Positions 60,414 to 64,000 of a DNA stretch of 64,000 bases are shown piece after piece; within the stretch, counting starts at the first letter, position 1; the number at the start of each line of letters is the position of its first letter. The DNA comes from Paenibacillus sp. MMS18-CY102 (GTDB lineage: Bacteria > Bacillota > Bacilli > Paenibacillales > Paenibacillaceae), in assembly GCF_009789195.1 (NCBI RefSeq), contig NZ_WSTC01000011.1:62001-126000 (forward strand), given 5' to 3'. The notes below the pieces were generated by a model. That model was not told the origin of the DNA, did not search any database, and worked only from the letters and a program-made list of their open reading frames with translations. The translations under genes and the position numbers were made by a program.

Positions 60414-61018
60414 GATGCGACGAATGTCAAGAGAAACTCGGCCTGTACTGGGAATTACCCGAGCAGGATGCCGAACGGGCAGCTATCGATTGCCATCTCT
60501 TAGACTGTGTAGCTTGCTCGGAGCAGTTCCGGCTGTGGGAAGAGAGCGATTGGATGATTCGGTCCCTCTCGGATGAATCTGATGCAGACTTTGAGGTACG
60601 GACGCTTCATATCACCCAAACTGTAATGGATCGCATTTATGCGGATTCTGATTATTTGAGGCCAGTCCATGACCGTACATATCGTTTTACCTCATCATTC
60701 CGGTTTCGAACGGCACTCGTTATTGCGTGTTGCTTAGCGATATTCGGAAGCGGGCTGCTATATGCTTGGTTTGGGGATTGGGGAACAACAATGGAGAACG
60801 TTCAGCCAATGACGGGGTTGCTTGAAACAGCGAATGCTGGCAGCGACGGCACCATCTTAGGCGGAGAGTTCTATGCAGACGTCCCCGTCGCAAGCATTAG
60901 TGATCCAATCGTGCTTAAAGTCGTGCCGACGGTTCCGCAGTATTGGATCGTCTTCTCGCTCTTAGGCATCATCGCTTCGTTACTCCTTTTGAATTGGTTC
61001 GCGCGTACGCGCAAATAA
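60410..61018 (+). CDS. Zinc-finger anti-sigma factor, membrane bound
   Basis: This 202-residue protein has an N-terminal zf-HC2/ZAS domain: CDEC near residues 3-6 and the ligand motif HLLDCVAC (HX3CX2C) near 28-35. Two membrane segments are visible, about 96-116 (TALVIACCLAIFGSGLLYAWF) and 178-197 (WIVFSLLGIIASLLLLNWF), with an outer loop between. It is predicted to hold the upstream sigma factor at the membrane. Two helices are unusual, since many such factors have one. Confidence 0.88.
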   Translation: MRCDECQEKLGLYWELPEQDAERAAIDCHLLDCVACSEQFRLWEESDWMIRSLSDESDADFEVRTLHITQTVMDRIYADSDYLRPVHDRTYRFTSSFRFRTALVIACCLAIFGSGLLYAWFGDWGTTMENVQPMTGLLETANAGSDGTILGGEFYADVPVASISDPIVLKVVPTVPQYWIVFSLLGIIASLLLLNWFARTRK

Positions 61019-61039
61019 TAGAATCGCAATTGAAATAAG

Positions 61040-61068
61040 CGGCAGCCGCATTAGGCTGCCGTTTTTTT
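61040..61068 (+). terminator. Terminator of the sigma/anti-sigma operon
   Basis: CGGCAGCC-GCATTA-GGCTGCCG (61040-61061) then seven T. Confidence 0.92.
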
Positions 61069-61140
61069 GTTGGGATGTTTAAATACCTGTATTTTTCCCA
61101 TAATGGTAGTACATTCAACAGGAAAGGGGGAGGGAACACG

Positions 61141-62319
61141 ATGAATCTGGCCGATATGTTAGGTTACGCAGATATTCAACAGCTAAGCCGAATTGCGGAC
61201 GAGTACCGGTGCGAGTGTAATGGGAATTCCAAAAACGAATTGATTCAGACGATTCTCTCCGCCGTCAACCGTAGGGAAGTATTTGAGGAACAGGTAGGGA
61301 GAATGGGACTGGAAGACTTGCGATTTTTGAATTCGCTATTGTTCGATTCCCGGTCATCATTCAGTCTGGAAGATCTAACAGCACGCATTCAACAGAGTAA
61401 ATTCGCAGAGGAACAGCCGCACGGAGCTGCGAATGCTCCCGCAGAAAACACAGGAAAGCCAAAAGCAAAGGCGCAGGCAAGCAAAAGGCAGCCGAAAGCA
61501 GCAGCGATCAAAGCGAAAGAATTGACGCCACGCGACATCATTTTGAAATTTAAACATCAGGGTTGGCTGTTCAATGGATTGGCTGGCCCCAATCGCTACA
61601 TGTTTCAAGTCCCTGCTGACCTGAAAGCGAAGCTTCGTGAAACGATGGAGCGCAAGCTTATGCTGACCGTAGAAGCCGCAGAAGAGCCGCAGGCGTACCG
61701 GGATGAGCAAGGGTTGCTGACGGAGGACCTGTATCATTTGCTTCGTTATGTGGAACGCAATGAAGTGCCGACGGCAGTTGATGGATCCATGTACAAACGG
61801 AACCTGCAGCAGCTATTGGAACTGTTCGGCGTGAGAGAATCGTTGCCGGGGAAAGGGGAATGGCGGTTCGGGTATGGGCGCAAATTTCATGTATACCCGA
61901 ATAGGATGTCACTGCTGTATGATTTTGCGCTGGATGGTCGATTGGTGAGCGAAGCCTCCGAACAGTTAACGATAACAGCCAGCGGACTAGCTTTTCTCGC
62001 GGAAGAGCAGAAGGACGTAACAGCTAAGCTGTATAAGTATTGGCTGAAGCTGTATCGGACCCCAATTCCGAATATGGTAGCCATTGTTCATTGGATCGAT
62101 TGCCTTGCCAAACAGTGGGTAACTGCTGAATCTTTACAACGGTCATTGCTGCCGTATATTAAGCCTTTCTATTATGATACGGCAGAATCGGTATTTGCAC
62201 AGCGGATCGTATCCATGATGCTTCATCTTGGGCTGTTGCGGGTAGGCGAGCATGAACGATACGGGACAGTGGTGCGAATGACACGGCTTGGCAGTGCAGT
62301 TATTAGCGGTGCGCAATAG
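61141..62319 (+). CDS. Hypothetical protein with winged-helix-like parts and a basic linker
   Basis: I do not recognise this 392-residue protein with confidence. The first ~95 residues are helical (MNLADMLGYADIQQLSRIADEYRCECNGNSKNELI). A Lys/Ala-rich linker follows at about 100-145, then a long alpha/beta region with ITASGLAFLAEEQKDV and a C-terminal wing-like end (LHLGLLRVGEHERYGTVVRMTRLG). It recalls the N-terminal part of XPB/Ssl2-like helicases, without helicase motifs. The ATG at 61141 follows AAAGGGGGAGG. It lies between the anti-sigma gene and a pseudogene. Confidence 0.65.
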   Translation: MNLADMLGYADIQQLSRIADEYRCECNGNSKNELIQTILSAVNRREVFEEQVGRMGLEDLRFLNSLLFDSRSSFSLEDLTARIQQSKFAEEQPHGAANAPAENTGKPKAKAQASKRQPKAAAIKAKELTPRDIILKFKHQGWLFNGLAGPNRYMFQVPADLKAKLRETMERKLMLTVEAAEEPQAYRDEQGLLTEDLYHLLRYVERNEVPTAVDGSMYKRNLQQLLELFGVRESLPGKGEWRFGYGRKFHVYPNRMSLLYDFALDGRLVSEASEQLTITASGLAFLAEEQKDVTAKLYKYWLKLYRTPIPNMVAIVHWIDCLAKQWVTAESLQRSLLPYIKPFYYDTAESVFAQRIVSMMLHLGLLRVGEHERYGTVVRMTRLGSAVISGAQ

Positions 62320-62347
62320 CAGTCGAAAGCGCAGATGCAGCAAGTAA

Positions 62348-62600
62348 GCTAGATGCCAGTTAGGCAAGGGCATATTAATTAGAATAGGGGCCATCGTACC
62401 GAGCGGCACCGTTGCTGATGAATATGCTTTAGTAGGAGCCGTTTCACTCGTTACCGAGATTACAAACAATTCCACCCTATACTCTTTCTCTCGGTTCACC
62501 CGCCAAAGTCGTCAGAGAATGGACGGAAGACGATTTACTGCGCATGAGAAAGACGATGGTAAGCTATGTGGTGAAGGAAAAAGAATATAGGATCTCTTAA
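62348..62600 (+). pseudogene. Remnant of a gamma-carbonic-anhydrase-like hexapeptide transferase
   Basis: After a stop at 62345 the frame reads GKGILIRIGAIVPSGTVAD and VGAVSLVTEITNNSTLYS, a left-handed hexapeptide-repeat end. Near 62478-62490 the frame must shift by +1 to continue as LGSPAKVVREWTEDDLLRMR and then to the natural stop TAA at 62598-62600. This is the usual C-terminus of YrdA/PaaY-type proteins. The 5' two thirds are missing and no start or ribosome site exists. The rest of 62320-62621 holds nothing else. Confidence 0.7.
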
Positions 62601-62621
62601 CCCCGGTTGGAGGTGTATCCT

Positions 62622-62810
62622 ATGGACAAAATGAAAGCAACCTACGAAACGATGTTAGCTCTGGTTGCAGAAATGGTATTGGATGACGCGGTCTTGAAAT
62701 TCCGTACGGAACGGATTTATCGAGACATTGATCTTGCGCTCGCCAGCGGCGACGAGGATACGTTCCATCGATTGGCGGAACAATTGAACGCGCTTCGTTT
62801 TTCCCATTAA
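62622..62810 (+). CDS. IDEAL-domain microprotein (YpiB C-terminal type)
   Basis: The 62-residue protein is one IDEAL domain (VLDDAVLKFRTERIYRDIDLALASGDEDTFHRLAEQL). In B. subtilis the gene at this place is ypiB, about 179 residues with a UPF0302 domain before IDEAL; here only the IDEAL part is present. The ATG at 62622 follows GGAGGTG at 6-7 bp. IDEAL domains bind other proteins, for example as adaptors. The gene ends at a terminator. Confidence 0.8.
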   Translation: MDKMKATYETMLALVAEMVLDDAVLKFRTERIYRDIDLALASGDEDTFHRLAEQLNALRFSH

Positions 62811-62835
62811 CGGCGATTAGCCGTGTTGGCCTATC

Positions 62836-62876
62836 ATAGCCTGACAACCGTCTTCTGTACGGATCAGGCTATTTTT
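62836..62876 (+). terminator. Terminator after the IDEAL gene
   Basis: ATAGCCTGA (62836-62844) and TCAGGCTAT (62864-62872), with an inner CCGT/ACGG helix, then TTTTT. Confidence 0.88.
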
Positions 62877-62935
62877 GTGCGTTTCCGGTTGGCAAACCGT
62901 TCCTAGCGCGATAATATGGGTGAAGCGAGGAGAGG

Positions 62936-63364
62936 ATGAGCGAAATGAAATTCAGCGAAATTTCGGGCGAGCAATGGGATGAATTGAAACCATATTTGGA
63001 CACATGCCTGCTTCCGGTTACAGGATTGAACGGAACGGAGCCGCCAGCAGAAACGACACAAGCGCTCGAGGATCTGCGGGACGTCATGGATGGCATCGAA
63101 ATTCCATTCAAAGGAAGGGTTGTAACATATCCGGCATGCCATTATACAGGAGAAACGGATAGCCACGAGCTTGTTGAGAAGCTATGCGGCGCTTTGAAGC
63201 GTTCCGGCTTCCGGTACGTCATCGTTGTCAGCGCGAGATTGCGTAATTTGGCGCCGCCATCGGCTGATTTAACATTTGTGCCAAATCATGAAGGCGTTAG
63301 TGCCAAAGCGGAAGCGATTGGACAAGCAATTCGTTCGTTATGGGCACCTCCGGTTAACGCCTGA
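62936..63364 (+). CDS. ypiF: DUF2487 (YpiF) protein
   Basis: This 142-residue soluble protein has the family segments LDTCLLPVTGL, YPACHYTG and FRYVIVVS. Function is unknown. In B. subtilis it also lies between ypiB and qcrA. The first ATG (62936) abuts its GAGGAGAGG ribosome site; the second ATG at 62945 has better spacing and may be the true start. Confidence 0.82.
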   Translation: MSEMKFSEISGEQWDELKPYLDTCLLPVTGLNGTEPPAETTQALEDLRDVMDGIEIPFKGRVVTYPACHYTGETDSHELVEKLCGALKRSGFRYVIVVSARLRNLAPPSADLTFVPNHEGVSAKAEAIGQAIRSLWAPPVNA

Positions 63365-63423
63365 AGAAGGAATAGCGCATAATAAATTCCTGTTTTGGGG
63401 AAAACAAAGGCGATACGATGGAA

Positions 63424-63459
63424 TACACGGTTACGTTTCCGTGTAATTGTGACAATTTC
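63424..63459 (+). promoter_or_regulatory. Dyad and ResD-like site upstream of qcrA
   Basis: TACACGG (63424-63430) and CCGTGTA (63439-63445) are inverted repeats with an 8-nt spacer. Immediately after, TTGTGACAATTTC (63447-63459) resembles the ResD consensus TTGTGAANNNTTTN. Both lie 55-90 bp upstream of the -35 box. Confidence 0.35.
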
Positions 63460-63513
63460 ATAACAAAAAATGAAACGCTTTTTACATCGGTCAAATTAAC
63501 GTCTTCCATATTC

Positions 63514-63542
63514 TTGACGCTCCCATACACCTAGGATATTAT
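63514..63542 (+). promoter_or_regulatory. Sigma-A promoter of qcrA
   Basis: TTGACG (63514-63519), 17 bp, TATTAT (63537-63542). The start is near 63549, about 74 bp before qcrA. Confidence 0.78.
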
Positions 63543-63622
63543 AGGAATGTCTTAGTTCGTCCATAGTTTTGTCACAATGGACAAGATGGGAGATATGGTT
63601 GGCAAAGGGGGTAGAACAGAAG

Positions 63623-64000
63623 ATGAGCAACCACGAGGGCCAGAAACCGGTACGCAAAGAGATGTCCCGGCGTCAATTCCTGTCGTATACGCTCGGAGGT
63701 ACAACCGCTTTCATGGTGGGAGGCGTGGCACTTCCGATGGTTCGATTCGCGGTAGATCCGCTCTTGCAGAAGAAAGAAACGAGCGCGTTCATTAAAGTCG
63801 TTGAAGAATCGAAAATTACGAACGAACCGGTAGAATACAAATTCAAAATTCATCAAGTGGATGGATGGTACGAGAGCGAAGCTGAACTCGTTGCATGGAT
63901 TTCTAAAGATGCGAAGAACAACATTTTCGCACTTTCGCCGGTGTGTAAGCATTTGGGCTGCACGATTGGATGGAATACCGAGCAAAACAATGAGTACGTA
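63623..64000 (+). CDS. qcrA: Menaquinol:cytochrome c reductase Rieske subunit, 3' end cut
   Basis: QcrA carries the [2Fe-2S] Rieske centre of the b6c-type complex. The first 126 residues are present and the frame runs out of the window. The N-terminus has a twin-arginine motif (SRRQFLSYTLGG) before a membrane anchor (TAFMVGGVALPMV), so it goes through the Tat system. The first Rieske box CKHLGC (Cys and His ligands) starts near residue 112; the second box would lie beyond the end. AGAACAGAAG is a weak ribosome site for the ATG at 63623. Downstream qcrB and qcrC are expected. Confidence 0.93.
   Translation, partial: MSNHEGQKPVRKEMSRRQFLSYTLGGTTAFMVGGVALPMVRFAVDPLLQKKETSAFIKVVEESKITNEPVEYKFKIHQVDGWYESEAELVAWISKDAKNNIFALSPVCKHLGCTIGWNTEQNNEYV

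Noticed and set aside
63572-63985. 137-codon minus-strand ORF at the right edge
   Set aside because: It is antisense to qcrA, whose Tat motif and Rieske box identify the true frame.

Overview
The window is a gene-dense chromosomal segment of a spore-forming, respiring Firmicute of the Paenibacillaceae type. Composition is close to 50% G+C, TTG and GTG starts with strong GGAGG-type ribosome sites are frequent, and sporulation genes (dacB-spmA-spmB, ypeB, seaA/YIEGIA, spoVIF, spoIVA) are mixed with core metabolism. From dacB to qcrA the order follows, from memory, the Bacillus subtilis segment dacB-spmAB-rluB-resABCDE ... gudB-prsW-ypeB-ypfA-ypfB-cmk-ypfD-yphA-yphB-der-gpsA-yphF-spoIVA-hbs-mtrB-hepS-menG-hepT-ndk-cheR-aroFBH-trp-hisC-tyrA-ypiB-ypiF-qcrA. 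The interesting parts are the departures from this frame and the regulatory DNA. I found no tRNA, rRNA, CRISPR array, phage or insertion sequence.

Layout. 1-1628: 3' part of a DesK-like kinase and its DesR-like regulator. 1.8-5.7 kb: dacB-spmA-spmB (spore cortex and core dehydration) and rluB with a very long disordered tail. 5.75-11.4 kb: complete resABCDE (cytochrome c maturation plus the ResD/ResE redox two-component system). 11.7-13.3 kb: serA on the minus strand behind a leader with terminator-like hairpins. 13.5-17.4 kb: accessory genes (rhodanese, membrane-anchored coiled-coil protein, CPBP protease with a small membrane partner, polysaccharide deacetylase lipoprotein). 17.5-20.6 kb: mecA, glutamate dehydrogenase, prsW. 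20.6-33.7 kb: ypeB, PilZ protein, cmk, plsC, S1-repeat protein, YIEGIA pair, der, plsY, gpsA, spoVIF, two ferredoxins flanking a nucleotidyltransferase-like gene, yphF. 33.9-39.3 kb: spoIVA, then a sugar-type ABC operon behind tandem Spo0A-box matches. 39.5-47.4 kb: HU, TRAP (mtrB), hepS-menG-mqnP-ubiX-mqnA-hepT-ndk-cheR, with late menaquinone genes of the futalosine route placed between the two heptaprenyl diphosphate synthase genes. 47.8-59.3 kb: aroC-aroB-aroH, a TRAP-type trp leader, trpEDCFBA, hisC, tyrA. 59.4-64 kb: a candidate small RNA, an ECF sigma/anti-sigma pair, a hypothetical protein, a decayed hexapeptide-repeat gene, an IDEAL-domain microprotein, DUF2487 and the start of qcrA.

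How it works together. Respiration is a common thread: Res proteins mature c-type cytochromes and sense redox state, hepS/hepT/menG/mqn genes make menaquinone, and qcrA begins the menaquinol:cytochrome c reductase. Aromatic biosynthesis (chorismate to Trp, Tyr and Phe) is under probable TRAP attenuation, with the TRAP gene about 10 kb upstream. Sporulation genes are scattered among housekeeping ones and partly read from their own promoters. The best regulatory find is a sigma-G-like promoter inside the 5' arm of a hairpin whose 3' arm holds the ypeB ribosome binding site.

No wholly new multi-gene system is evident. The candidates most worth checking are the ypeB promoter/hairpin, the small RNA at 59.44 kb, the tandem Spo0A boxes, the serA leader, the duplicated hairpin before hepT and the ferredoxin-nucleotidyltransferase-ferredoxin cluster. 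All database-type statements are from memory; nothing was searched.
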